From Granulicella mallensis (GTDB taxonomy: Bacteria > Acidobacteriota > Terriglobia > Terriglobales > Acidobacteriaceae), in NCBI RefSeq assembly GCF_014203225.1, contig NZ_JACHIO010000018.1, positions 62,001 to 126,000 of the forward strand: 64,000 bases of DNA, written 5' to 3'. The notes under the pieces are model-generated. The model made no database searches and was not told where the DNA came from. It worked only from the letters and a program-made list of their open reading frames with translations. This document shows positions 27,477 through 36,244 of the stretch, piece after piece; position 1 is the stretch's first letter, and every line of letters begins with the position of its first letter. The position numbers and the translations under genes were made by a program.

Positions 27477-28447
27477 TACTGGATATCTGCCGCACCTTGT
27501 AGAGCCTGGAACGACGCAGTACGAATAGCCGGATTAGCATCCTGCGACGAAACGGTGCGCAGCACCTGCCGCACGCTGGAGTCTCCCTGCACCGGCTCCA
27601 GCATCGAGACGGCCTGTGTCCGGACGTCAGCGCTCTTGTCATGCATCAGCGCTCCCAGTACGGCATCGCGAACATGTTCGTCCTGGGCCACATAGGGCTG
27701 CAATCCAGCCAATGCCTTGAGCCGGACTTCCGGGCTCTTGTCGTTACGCAGCGAAGCCAGCAACGCCGTGCGAATGCCGGTGGCTCCCTCACTTGTACCG
27801 TCCGCGTCGCAGCGATGGCCAGCCGCGCACTCGCTGGCCAGCAACGCCACCGAGTTGGCATGAACATCGTTGCTGGTCGCGAGCTTGGTGCCAAGCATCA
27901 GCAACTGGCGAATCTGCGGGTCGTCGAGCGATCCCTGCACAGTCTCCGGCACCAGCCGGTTGTAGTTCACCTGCACCAGGTCGGAGTTGGGCGTCTGCAC
28001 GATGCCCGAAACGCTCGCAATCGCTCCGTTGGTCGAGTTCGAAAGAATGACCGGCGTCGGCAGCTTGGGCGCATGGGCCACTTGGTAGCGCGCGATAAAG
28101 TTGCCGCCCAGAAAGCCCGCTCCGAGCAGAAGCGTGGTGAGCGCGGGCGCTCCCTGCACGTAGCCCAGCCAGCGGAAGGCGCTGCCGAAGAAGCTTTGCG
28201 AGAGCGAGCGGGCCGGCATGGCGTCGAGCGCCTCATCCAGCCTCATGCGCGAGGCGGCCAGAAGGTTCGGCGAGGGCTCCTGCATGGGTGTCAGCGCGAG
28301 TTCCTCGTTCAGGGCCAGCAGGGCCTTCCACTCGCGGCGACAGTCTTCGCATCCTGCGATGTGCTGTTCCAGCGGAAACTGCAACTCGTCCGGAAGCTCG
28401 CCATACTGCGCGAGGATGATGTTCTGTTGTGCGTTTTCACACGTCAT
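27476..28447 (-). CDS. Membrane anti-sigma factor with zinc finger and HEAT-like repeats
   Basis: 323 residues. The cytoplasmic N-terminus has a zf-HC2 zinc-binding motif (C3, then H-x3-C-x2-C at 29-36: HIAGCEDC), the module that binds an ECF sigma factor. A single hydrophobic helix lies at about 100-118. The outer part holds three or more HEAT-like helical pairs from about residue 215 ([23 protein letters not shown] is such a pair, residues 222-244). Transcribed after the sigma gene and coupled to the PDZ gene. Likely holds the sigma factor inactive until an envelope signal arrives. Confidence 0.85.
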   Translation of the reverse strand: MTCENAQQNIILAQYGELPDELQFPLEQHIAGCEDCRREWKALLALNEELALTPMQEPSPNLLAASRMRLDEALDAMPARSLSQSFFGSAFRWLGYVQGAPALTTLLLGAGFLGGNFIARYQVAHAPKLPTPVILSNSTNGAIASVSGIVQTPNSDLVQVNYNRLVPETVQGSLDDPQIRQLLMLGTKLATSNDVHANSVALLASECAAGHRCDADGTSEGATGIRTALLASLRNDKSPEVRLKALAGLQPYVAQDEHVRDAVLGALMHDKSADVRTQAVSMLEPVQGDSSVRQVLRTVSSQDANPAIRTASFQALQGAADIQ

Positions 28448-28579
28448 GTTTGCGTACCTCTAACCAGCCTCTGAGTGGTATTGCCTTTGCTGCATGCGGC
28501 TCTACGGCCACTGATTTATTGCCAATTCACGATCTGACGACGAGCCCGTACTTCCAATCCCTGCTCTTACTTCTACTTC

Positions 28580-29350
28580 TTATCGAACATCCGCGAGCCG
28601 TGCCCGCAACTTCCTTGTTGCCCGGAAGAGCGTGTTCTTCGCCGTCTCTTCCGTCGTGGAGAGCATCTCGCCGATGGTGCGCAGCTTGAGCCCCTGGTAG
28701 TGCTTCAACTCGAAGACCGTACGCTCACGCGGTGTCAACTCTGCCAGTGCGCTCTGAATGGCCTCGTTCATGCCCTTACGCTCCAGCTCGCGGGCCGGGT
28801 TGGCCATCGCACGGCCATCCTGCAGATTAGCCAGCAGGTCGATCTCATCGCCCGAGCTATCCAGCACGGTCGACGGGTCTTCGCGGCGGCTCTTGCGGCG
28901 GCGAAGCTGGTCCAGGCACAGGTTCGTGACGATGCGGTACAGCCACGTATAGAACGAGCACTCGAAACGGAAGTTCGACAGGTGGCGATATGCCTTGATG
29001 AACGCGTCCTGGTGAACATCCTGTGCATCTTGCTCATTACCAAGCACATGCAGCGCGAGACGAAGCACGCTGCGGTCATAACGGCGGACGAGCGTATCGA
29101 AGGCCGCGCGATCGCCCTTCTGGGCCGCACGGATCAATTCGTCGTCTTCAGCGCGCTGCTGCTGCCGTGCCTCAAGTTGCTCGGTGGACAGTTTGGCACG
29201 CGTACCGGGTTGTGCGGCGGCTTTCGGCATACCTGCCGCTGATTTTACCTCTGCAGCGCTACCTGGTGCCTGCTGCAGGCCGAGGGCGAAGGGACTGGGA
29301 CGACGGCGGCTGGTCTCGCCGGGAAGGACGATCGCCTCTACTACGCTCAT
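28580..29350 (-). CDS. ECF-type RNA polymerase sigma factor
   Basis: 256 residues. A 70-residue low-complexity N-terminal extension is followed by region 2 (DTLVRRYDRSVLRLALHVLG; DAQDVHQDAFIKAYRHLSNF; FYTWLYRIVTNLCLDQLRRR) at about 85-150 and region 4 (LTPRERTVFELKHYQGLKL; ETAKNTLFRATRKLRARL) at about 205-255. RpoE-like. The first gene of a three-gene operon with its anti-sigma factor and a PDZ protein. A shorter start at Met41 is possible; the N-terminal extension is unusual for the family. Confidence 0.92.
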   Translation of the reverse strand: MSVVEAIVLPGETSRRRPSPFALGLQQAPGSAAEVKSAAGMPKAAAQPGTRAKLSTEQLEARQQQRAEDDELIRAAQKGDRAAFDTLVRRYDRSVLRLALHVLGNEQDAQDVHQDAFIKAYRHLSNFRFECSFYTWLYRIVTNLCLDQLRRRKSRREDPSTVLDSSGDEIDLLANLQDGRAMANPARELERKGMNEAIQSALAELTPRERTVFELKHYQGLKLRTIGEMLSTTEETAKNTLFRATRKLRARLADVR

Positions 29351-29469
29351 GCTTGTCTGACTCCGGAGTCAGGTGACTACACCTCGATAGACGATTTCAC
29401 CCGATCAAAGGTAAGCAGAGCGTCGAGAAATTCAACTTTCTAGTCTTCGCGATTATCATCACTTCACCG

Positions 29470-29943
29470 ATGAGTCCCACTGATATTCAAAAGTTCGCAT
29501 TGCAATGGTCTTCCTTAGCCCTTGCCGGTGTCTCGGCCATAGTCGCTGCCGTTTCGGCAGGCATAGCAATTCGTACTTATCAGAAAAACACCCGTACTAA
29601 AGAGGCAGAGTTCATCTCCCAACTTCATCGCTCTTTCTTCGTAGACGAAACATACAAAAAGATTCGCAATGCCCTCGATGACGACAAGAAGTCCGCATCC
29701 TCAAAAATTGACCGGCTTGTCTCGTCGGAATCAGGAGAGTTTACGGACTTTCTAAATTTCTTCGAATTAGCGGCCTACTTTGAGAGCTGCGGTACTCTGT
29801 CAGCAGAAGCCGTTGAGGCAATGCTTGGCTACTACCTGAACCTGCTAGAAGAAAATCGGCTATTGCGAGACTATGTTAAGAATCCGCACAAAGGATTCGA
29901 GTACCTCGATAAACTTCTTAGTAAGAGGCGCAAGGCGCATTGA
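29470..29943 (+). CDS. Membrane-anchored DUF4760-like protein
   Basis: 157 residues. An N-terminal hydrophobic helix at about 13-34 (SSLALAGVSAIVAAVSAGIA) is followed by a soluble helical domain with conserved-looking FTDFLNFFELAAYFESCGTL, a pattern seen in DUF4760 proteins. Function unknown. Base composition is clearly lower in GC than its neighbours, which hints at acquisition. The next gene begins 13 bases after its stop, so the two probably form one unit. Confidence 0.72.
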   Translation: MSPTDIQKFALQWSSLALAGVSAIVAAVSAGIAIRTYQKNTRTKEAEFISQLHRSFFVDETYKKIRNALDDDKKSASSKIDRLVSSESGEFTDFLNFFELAAYFESCGTLSAEAVEAMLGYYLNLLEENRLLRDYVKNPHKGFEYLDKLLSKRRKAH

Positions 29944-29956
29944 AGGGAGTGAAAGC

Positions 29957-30343
29957 ATGGCAGAACGACTGTTCGTCTACGGCACGCTGCACCCTAATCG
30001 TGCGCCAAAAGAAATCGCCGATATTGTGAGCCACTTTCGCCATGTCGGCCATGGAACCATTCGGGGAGTTCGTTACGAACTCGCCGATTATCCTGCCGTG
30101 GTCCTCACATCCCGCAATACTGAAGAGATTTCTGGTGAAATTTTCACTTTACCTTCTGATAACACCGCATTGAGGCGTCTGGACGAATACGAAGAGTACC
30201 AGCCAGAGGATCCTGAACACAGCCTCTTTCGACGCCTGAAAACTTCCGTCACATTGGATGACGGCACGCAGCAGGAGTGCTGGGTCTACGTGTATAACGG
30301 CCCCATACCGAAAACTCGAGTTCGCAGCCGCATAGCCGCATAG
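29957..30343 (+). CDS. Gamma-glutamylcyclotransferase family (GGCT/AIG2-like) protein
   Basis: 128 residues. The family start FVYGTLHPN (residues 5-13) forms the phosphate/substrate loop. The catalytic Glu is probably in LDEYEEYQ (about 77-84). The C-terminal WVYVYNGP is typical. AIG2-like proteins cleave gamma-glutamyl-amine or related bonds; the substrate cannot be read from sequence. AAGGGAG lies ten bases before the ATG. Same lower-GC pair as the DUF4760-like gene. Confidence 0.85.
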   Translation: MAERLFVYGTLHPNRAPKEIADIVSHFRHVGHGTIRGVRYELADYPAVVLTSRNTEEISGEIFTLPSDNTALRRLDEYEEYQPEDPEHSLFRRLKTSVTLDDGTQQECWVYVYNGPIPKTRVRSRIAA

Positions 30344-30382
30344 GACGCCCGAATATCTCCGGGGGCATTTACACTTGTCTCA

Positions 30383-31096
30383 ATGCCTTCGCTTTTCCCC
30401 GAACCGTCCGAGCCGCGCGTTGTTGAATCGCCGAAGAACACCGCCTCCTGGATCTCTGCACACTGCGACGGAGGTGCCCGCGGCAACCCCGGCCCCGCTG
30501 GCTATGGAGCCCTCATCCAGGATGAGGCGGGTCTGGTTCTGGCCGAACTCAGCGAATTCCTCGGCCTCCGCACCAACAACTACGCCGAATACTCCGGTCT
30601 GCTCGGCTGCCTCCAATGGGCACTCGACAACGGCTACAAGAATCTCCGCGTCGTCTCCGACTCCGAGCTGATGGTCAAACAGATCCAGGGCAAGTACAAG
30701 GTGAACTCGCCCGACCTGCGCCCCCTCTGGGAAGAGGCCCGCCGCCGTATCGCGCAACTCGACGGCTTCCAGATCAGCCACGCCCTGCGCCACAAGAACA
30801 AGGACGCCGACCGCCTGGCCAACGAAGCGATGGACCGCGGCATGAAGCGTCCGCGCGCCGCCGGTGAAGCAGCCCCAACTCCGCGCGCAACACCCTACCC
30901 TTCAAAATCGACCGCACCATCCCAACCGTCCAGCCTTGGAGGGGTACAAGAATCCCCCGGAGTGGCTTCGCCGGCCAGCGCTTCGCAAAAACCTCCGGCA
31001 GGAATGCTTCGCGGCTTTACCCGCGACGGGGTAGTGCATCTGCTCGGAAGCGCGAGTCTGCCCGACGGCATCTTCGTAAAGATTGTCCCCGAATAA
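30383..31096 (+). CDS. RNase HI-like protein with C-terminal extension
   Basis: 237 residues. RNase H fold at about 22-155 with all four catalytic acidic residues in context: D29 in HCDGGARGNPGPAG, E in NNYAEYSGL, D in VVSDSELMVKQI, and D in NKDADRLANEAM. It should cleave RNA in RNA-DNA hybrids. A 45-residue Pro/Ser-rich linker follows, then a conserved-looking C-terminal segment (GFTRDGVVHLLGSASLPDG). It belongs to the ribonuclease HI family found widely in Acidobacteriota and is not the classical E. coli rnhA form. Confidence 0.9.
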   Translation: MPSLFPEPSEPRVVESPKNTASWISAHCDGGARGNPGPAGYGALIQDEAGLVLAELSEFLGLRTNNYAEYSGLLGCLQWALDNGYKNLRVVSDSELMVKQIQGKYKVNSPDLRPLWEEARRRIAQLDGFQISHALRHKNKDADRLANEAMDRGMKRPRAAGEAAPTPRATPYPSKSTAPSQPSSLGGVQESPGVASPASASQKPPAGMLRGFTRDGVVHLLGSASLPDGIFVKIVPE

Positions 31097-31140
31097 CCCC
31101 TTTTAACCACAAGGGCCCCTCCAGCATCTAATCTGAAACG

Positions 31141-31968
31141 ATGCTGGTACGCTGCTCCATCGGAAATTTGTCGTTGGTCGCTTTTACGCTGGTGGCCGCG
31201 TTGTATTCCCCGCAGAATCTTCAGGCACAGGCCTCACAGCCTCAGGCACAGCAGGCGGTTGAAGCTGCTGTGCAGTCCGAACTGTCCGCCGCTCGCACCG
31301 ATAAGAGCCTCTGGATCTATCGAGGCCACGATGTGACCCCCGGCAAAGACGTCACCTATCAGGCTGTCCAGACACCCGACGGCGAGTTGAAGCGCATCGT
31401 GGAACGGTGGGGCCGGCCCCTGGATGCTGCAGCCAGCGATGAGGAGATGAGCCGTATCTCTGAGTACGCCAACGATCGCTCCGCCCAGGCCAAACAGCGC
31501 AAAGAAGATGCGCACGACGACGAACAGGCCTCTTCCATGCTGAAGATGCTCCCCAAAGCCTACCTCTGGACGATCGTCAGCGAGACCCCGGAGACCATTA
31601 CCCTGGCCTACCAGCCGAATCCCGCCTTCGATCCCCCGAACATGGAATCGCACGTCATGGGAACGATGGCCGGACAGATGGTCATCGTGAAGAACGGTAA
31701 TCGCATCCGCACCCTGCGCGGCAAGCTGGTCGGAGACATCAAAATTGCCTTCGGCCTCATCGGAAAGCTGAACCAGGGCGGCACCTTCGATATCGAACGC
31801 CGCGAGATCGCCCCTGGGCTGTGGCAGATTACCGAAACGCACGTCCACATCGGGGGACACGCGCTCTTCAAAACCATCGGAACCCAGGAGGACGAGGTAA
31901 AAACCGGTTGGAAGCCCTCGCCGGCACATAGCCTGCAGGAGGCAGCGGGTCTGCTCAAAAATCCATAG
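31141..31968 (+). CDS. Exported protein of unknown function
   Basis: 275 residues. Probable signal peptide at residues 1-29 (SLVAFTLVAALYSPQNLQAQ). The mature part begins with a Gln/Ala-rich helix and then a mixed alpha/beta domain (YRGHDVTPGKDVTYQAVQTP; THVHIGGHALFKTIGTQEDE). It resembles uncharacterised acidobacterial exported proteins; no catalytic motif is seen. Located 44 bases after the RNase HI gene and 110 bases before the TolC gene on the same strand. Confidence 0.7.
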   Translation: MLVRCSIGNLSLVAFTLVAALYSPQNLQAQASQPQAQQAVEAAVQSELSAARTDKSLWIYRGHDVTPGKDVTYQAVQTPDGELKRIVERWGRPLDAAASDEEMSRISEYANDRSAQAKQRKEDAHDDEQASSMLKMLPKAYLWTIVSETPETITLAYQPNPAFDPPNMESHVMGTMAGQMVIVKNGNRIRTLRGKLVGDIKIAFGLIGKLNQGGTFDIERREIAPGLWQITETHVHIGGHALFKTIGTQEDEVKTGWKPSPAHSLQEAAGLLKNP

Positions 31969-32078
31969 TCCCTGGAAGTTGCCAAAAACCGCAATGGTCT
32001 GGACCGTAAAACCGACTGTTGAGAACAAACAACTTTTCTCCCGATATTTCGCATCTCCTTCCTTTGCGTGGCACTCTA

Positions 32079-33611
32079 ATGACAGTGACTTTGCAACGAC
32101 ATCGATTCTCTTCAGCTGTAGCGCTGGCCGCTGTATTGGCCACGGGCCACGCCCTACCTGCGCAGCAGGCTCCGGTCTCGGCGACGGCCAGCCTGCCTTC
32201 GGCCCCCAGCGCTGTGCTGGCACTGGAAGACACGACGCAAGGGCGACCCGCTGGGTCGGGAATGATCTTTACCGCCCCCAGCAAGACCACGGGACCGGGC
32301 GGCGTCATCGTTGAGCTTCCCAAAGACGGCCCTCTGCCGCTTTCGCTGGATGACGCGATCTCCTACGGCCTGGAGCGCAACCTGCGCATCAAGTACGACC
32401 GCGCGAACCAACGCACCGTGCGCGGCGACGAATACAGCGTCATCAATGCGCTTCTGCCCTCGTTGAGCGTCACAGCCCAAAGCAGCGCGCAACAGATCAA
32501 TCTCGCGGCCCTGGGTTTTAAGTCTTCGCTCATTGCTGACTTTGGCTTTGATCCCAGTCAGTTCCCGACTATCGTCAAAGTCAACACAACCCAGGCGCAG
32601 ATCAACGCCGACCAGACAGTGTTCGATCTCTCAGCCTACGAGCTCTATCGCGGAGCAAAGCGCGAAGCAGCCGTCGTCGACCTGAACACACTGAACGGTC
32701 GCGGAGACCTTGTACTAGCCGTTAGCACCGCTTATCTAAAGGTTCTCGCCGACCAGGCCACCCTGACCAACGCCCAGGCTGAAGAAGAGTCGGCCAAAAC
32801 GCTCTTCGATCAGGCCACCGACCGGCTCAACGCCGGCGTCGGCATCCGTCTTGACGCTCTCCGCGCCCAGGTGGAATATCAGCAGCGCGATCAATCCAGC
32901 ATCTCTGCCGCAGCCCAGTTAGCCGAAGACATCATCCAGCTCGACCGCATCATGGGCCTGCCCGCCGGACAGCAGCTTCAGCTCACCGATACCGCGCCGT
33001 TCCAGCAGCTTGCGGACATGGACCTCGACCAGGCCAAGGCAACGGCCTACCAGCACCGCAAAGACTTCCTGAGCCTGCAGGCAGAGGCCGACGTCTACGG
33101 CCGCGAGCTGCGCGCCGTGAAGTATCAGCGCCTGCCGACCCTGGCCTTCAACGGCTTCTACGGCGTTCTGGGTGAAACCGGAGGCCTGTACCACGGTGTC
33201 TTCACCGCCCAGGGCAGCCTGAAGTTCCCCATCTTCCGGGAAGCCGCGCAGCGTGGAGAAGAGCAGCAGGTAAGCGCCCAGATTACCAATCTGCGGCAGC
33301 GCGAGGCTGACCTGCGCGTCGCCATCGACTCCCAGATTCGATCTGCGATGCTGGACGTAAACGCTGCGAATGAGCTGGTAAAGGTAGCGCAGAGCAACGT
33401 GGAACTCGCCAAACAGGAGCTCTCCGATGTGCGCGACCGCTTTACCGCGGGCGTCGACACGAACCTTGAAGTGGTGGACGCACAAGCGACGGTGACCGGT
33501 GCAGATGCTCAGCTCGTGAGCGCGCTCTACCAGTACAACGTGGCCAAGCTGCAACTCGCGCGTAACACCGGCGTCGTCGAGACGCGTTACCGTACCTATC
33601 TGGGCAAGTAA
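32079..33611 (+). CDS. TolC family outer-membrane efflux protein
   Basis: 510 residues with a signal peptide (MTVTLQRHRFSSAVALAAVL, cut near LPAQQ). Two OEP repeats of long helices and short strands: the first from LSLDDAISYGLERNLRI at about residue 92, the second from LDQAKATAYQHRKDFLSL at about 315. This builds the trimeric channel-tunnel. The periplasmic adaptor and inner-membrane pump genes are absent here, so the partner is encoded elsewhere. ATG 32079 is preferred to TTG 32019 because it starts the signal peptide. Confidence 0.9.
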   Translation: MTVTLQRHRFSSAVALAAVLATGHALPAQQAPVSATASLPSAPSAVLALEDTTQGRPAGSGMIFTAPSKTTGPGGVIVELPKDGPLPLSLDDAISYGLERNLRIKYDRANQRTVRGDEYSVINALLPSLSVTAQSSAQQINLAALGFKSSLIADFGFDPSQFPTIVKVNTTQAQINADQTVFDLSAYELYRGAKREAAVVDLNTLNGRGDLVLAVSTAYLKVLADQATLTNAQAEEESAKTLFDQATDRLNAGVGIRLDALRAQVEYQQRDQSSISAAAQLAEDIIQLDRIMGLPAGQQLQLTDTAPFQQLADMDLDQAKATAYQHRKDFLSLQAEADVYGRELRAVKYQRLPTLAFNGFYGVLGETGGLYHGVFTAQGSLKFPIFREAAQRGEEQQVSAQITNLRQREADLRVAIDSQIRSAMLDVNAANELVKVAQSNVELAKQELSDVRDRFTAGVDTNLEVVDAQATVTGADAQLVSALYQYNVAKLQLARNTGVVETRYRTYLGK

Positions 33612-33683
33612 CTCACGTCTGGGCAAATAACCCAAGCCTATCCACGGACCGTTTCTCACGTAGCATCAAAGTGAGGAACGGTC

Positions 33684-35132
33684 TTGTCTATGCAGATTCT
33701 GAACCAACGGACAATCCTTCTCTGTAGCGTCTTCCTGCTCTGCGCGCCGCCCACGATTCCAGTGGCGGCCCAGACCCTCGCACGCCCCGGCTGGGCAGGC
33801 TCAGGCCTTACGCAGGAGACGTGGTGGCAGAACGCCGTCTTCTATCGCGTCCAACCCAAAAACTTTCAGGACTCCGACGGCGATGGCACAGGCGACCTGC
33901 GCGGCATTGCGCAGCGGCTGGACTACCTGCAATCCCTCGGGGTCGATGCCATCGTGCTGGAGTCGCCCTTCGACGACGCAGGCTTCGACGATCTGCTCAG
34001 TGAGGCGACCAGTCGCCATGTGCGAATCATCGTCGAACTCGCACCCCACCATGAAGGCGGGGCACAACAAGCCCTGGCCGAGGCGAGGTCCTGGCTAACA
34101 CGCGGAGCGGCAGGGCTCTATGCGAAGAGTTCGCTGTTTGCGAGCCCGGCCGGAACAGCAGACCCCCTGCAGCCTCTCCGCCAACTGGTCAACAGCTTTC
34201 CCGGCGACCGCATCCTGCTCACCGATAACGACCCCGCCGCCGCAACAGCACGTCGAGGGCAGCGCGGTGCGTCTCACGAACTGGTCGACTTCAACCTCGG
34301 CAAAGGGGCTGCTACGCTGGAAAACTACCGCGGCGAGCTGGCTGCAGTGCAAGCCTCGCCGGACATGCCCCTCGTCCTGCAGCTCGATGGACAGACGCCG
34401 CCAGAGGCTTCGTTGGCGAAGATCGCCGCCACGATGCTGCTTGCCTCGCATGGGCCTGCCTCACTGCATGATGGGCAGGAGATCGGAATTGAGCGCGCTT
34501 CCACGATGCAGTGGACTCCCGGCAACATCACATTGCCAAAGCCGACTGAGCCCGTGGCAGAAGCTCCCAAACCGACGCCCACCCCCCAGCGCGAAGACGT
34601 CTACACCGCCTTCGTGCCTTATGTTCCCCCGCCTACCAAGCCCAAGCCCCGGCCTATCGATCCGAGGACGGGCGAACCGAGCGCCGATCCGAATTCACTG
34701 ATGGGGTTCACCTCCGGAAAGCTACCCGCAGAGGCCTCCGTCCCAGGGCATGAATCTCTCAATGTAGCCATCGAGGATCTGAATCCCGATTCCCTGCTGA
34801 ACTTCTACCGCAGGCTGAGCCAGTTACATCACGGAAGTCCGGCATTACAGACGGGCTCGCTCTCCGTACTCGATCACAACGCCGACAACGCTCTGGTATG
34901 GGTACGCCAGGCTCCGGGTGTGCGCGAAACGGGGACCGTCATTATTGCCTGTAACCTCTCGGCGAAGACCACGACACTCTCGCTCCAAAACGATATAGAG
35001 CGCCTGCATCTGCGTCCTGGCGGGCTGCGCATGCTGCTGGTCTCCGACAAAGCAAACATGCGGTTCCAGACGACCCAGCAACTGACCCTCGCGCCCTGGA
35101 GTGTCTTCATTGGGGAGCTGCACTCGTACTAG
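33684..35132 (+). CDS. Exported GH13 (alpha-amylase)-like protein lacking catalytic residues
   Basis: 482 residues with a signal peptide (cut near VAAQT). The start of a GH13 barrel is plain at 47-92: WWQNAVFYRVQPKNFQDSDG, GDLRGIAQRLDYLQSLG. The barrel is shortened and the active-site blocks are degraded. Region I reads VELAPHH (117-123). Region II reads GAAGLYAKSS (141-150), where GFRxD is expected, so the nucleophile Asp is Lys. Region III reads LLTDNDP with no Glu. Region IV has LDGQ where NHD is expected. The later LHDGQEIG matches the usual yyGqEiG. A Pro/Lys-rich insert lies at 287-345. Probably a non-catalytic binding protein. TTG 33684 has a well-placed AGGAA; ATG 33690 is the alternative. 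Confidence 0.8.
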   Translation: MSMQILNQRTILLCSVFLLCAPPTIPVAAQTLARPGWAGSGLTQETWWQNAVFYRVQPKNFQDSDGDGTGDLRGIAQRLDYLQSLGVDAIVLESPFDDAGFDDLLSEATSRHVRIIVELAPHHEGGAQQALAEARSWLTRGAAGLYAKSSLFASPAGTADPLQPLRQLVNSFPGDRILLTDNDPAAATARRGQRGASHELVDFNLGKGAATLENYRGELAAVQASPDMPLVLQLDGQTPPEASLAKIAATMLLASHGPASLHDGQEIGIERASTMQWTPGNITLPKPTEPVAEAPKPTPTPQREDVYTAFVPYVPPPTKPKPRPIDPRTGEPSADPNSLMGFTSGKLPAEASVPGHESLNVAIEDLNPDSLLNFYRRLSQLHHGSPALQTGSLSVLDHNADNALVWVRQAPGVRETGTVIIACNLSAKTTTLSLQNDIERLHLRPGGLRMLLVSDKANMRFQTTQQLTLAPWSVFIGELHSY

Positions 35133-35136
35133 CAGC

Positions 35137-36102
35137 TCAACCCCACGAATCAAGCCCAAGCAGCTTACGACCCAAGGGAGTAAGAACGGCTGTCTCGTAC
35201 TTCGTCCGCTCCCACTCGCGCGGATCCCCCGGAAAAGCGAATCCCTCCGGTGCCCGGCGCTCTTTCCACGACTGAATCCTCCGCTCGCGCAACTCCTCAT
35301 CGATCTCCGCGGCCGGTGTCATCGAGATGTACTGCGCCATCCTCACCTTGTCCTCCGAAGTATTCGGACGGATGCCATGGGCCAGCAGGCTGTTGAAGAT
35401 CATGAGGTCGCCCGCCTTCATCGGCACCGGATACACCTCGAACCCATCGACATTGGGCCTGAAGCCGTCGCGTCCCTCCGGCTGGAGCTTCTTCCACTCC
35501 TCAAACGTGCGGAAGAGCTCCGGGACACACTGAAAGCCTCCCGTCTCGCCATCGACGTCCACCAGGGAGAGGACCCCCTGCACATTGACGGGAAGCGGCT
35601 CGAGCGTCGTGTCGACGTCGGTATGAATAAAGCCGCTAAAGGCGCGGCCACTCCTGTTGGGCGTGTTCAGGTTGGCACGATCGATCGTGACCCAGAGCTT
35701 TTCGTCGTCCCATATGTCCACAAATGCGTCGTAAACGCGCTGTTTCTGCCGATTATCCCAGAGGGCCTGATGGTTGTAGATCTCCACCATGCCGCTGTTG
35801 TTCAGCTCTTTCATCGCATGATCGCGTAGCTGAGCCGTGTTCCAGGTAGAGATGTCATTGGGATCCATCTCCTGGAACTCCCAGAGGAGCTTCTTCAGGG
35901 CTTCGACGTTAGCGTTGGGCACAGCTTGTTTGACCACCACGAAGCCATAGGTCTGCCAGTGCGCGAAGTCCTCCCTGGAAAGCACCCGCAGAGGCAGCTT
36001 CTTCTGGATCAGGTGAAGGGGTTCCCGAGAGATTGCAGGGGTGAGTTTGTTGTCGCCGGGCTTGCCCGCTGCCTTTTCGTCCATCACGGCTGTCTGGTTC
36101 AT
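35137..36102 (-). CDS. Phytanoyl-CoA dioxygenase (PhyH) family protein
   Basis: Non-haem Fe(II)/2-oxoglutarate oxygenase of 321 residues. The metal triad is H160 and D162 (GFIHTDVD) with H242 (LLAHGIRPN); R245 binds 2-oxoglutarate. Other landmarks are YGFVVVKQAVP near 52-62 and GGFQCVPEL near 188-196. Substrate unknown; relatives act on small metabolites as well as on acyl-CoA. ATG 36102 has GGAGG five bases upstream and is preferred to GTG 36129. Divergent from an AraC regulator gene that probably controls it. Confidence 0.88.
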   Translation of the reverse strand: MNQTAVMDEKAAGKPGDNKLTPAISREPLHLIQKKLPLRVLSREDFAHWQTYGFVVVKQAVPNANVEALKKLLWEFQEMDPNDISTWNTAQLRDHAMKELNNSGMVEIYNHQALWDNRQKQRVYDAFVDIWDDEKLWVTIDRANLNTPNRSGRAFSGFIHTDVDTTLEPLPVNVQGVLSLVDVDGETGGFQCVPELFRTFEEWKKLQPEGRDGFRPNVDGFEVYPVPMKAGDLMIFNSLLAHGIRPNTSEDKVRMAQYISMTPAAEIDEELRERRIQSWKERRAPEGFAFPGDPREWERTKYETAVLTPLGRKLLGLDSWG

Positions 36103-36244
36103 CGCTGCCTCCAGAGCGCTCTTGCGCACAGGACAACGATAGGCAGTCCGGCTTCGTCCATGTTTGCGCCCTGTATCAAAAACCGGTACTGGAATCTCAC
36201 ATCTTTTATCAAAACGAATACAATTCCGTCATTCGGTACCCACG

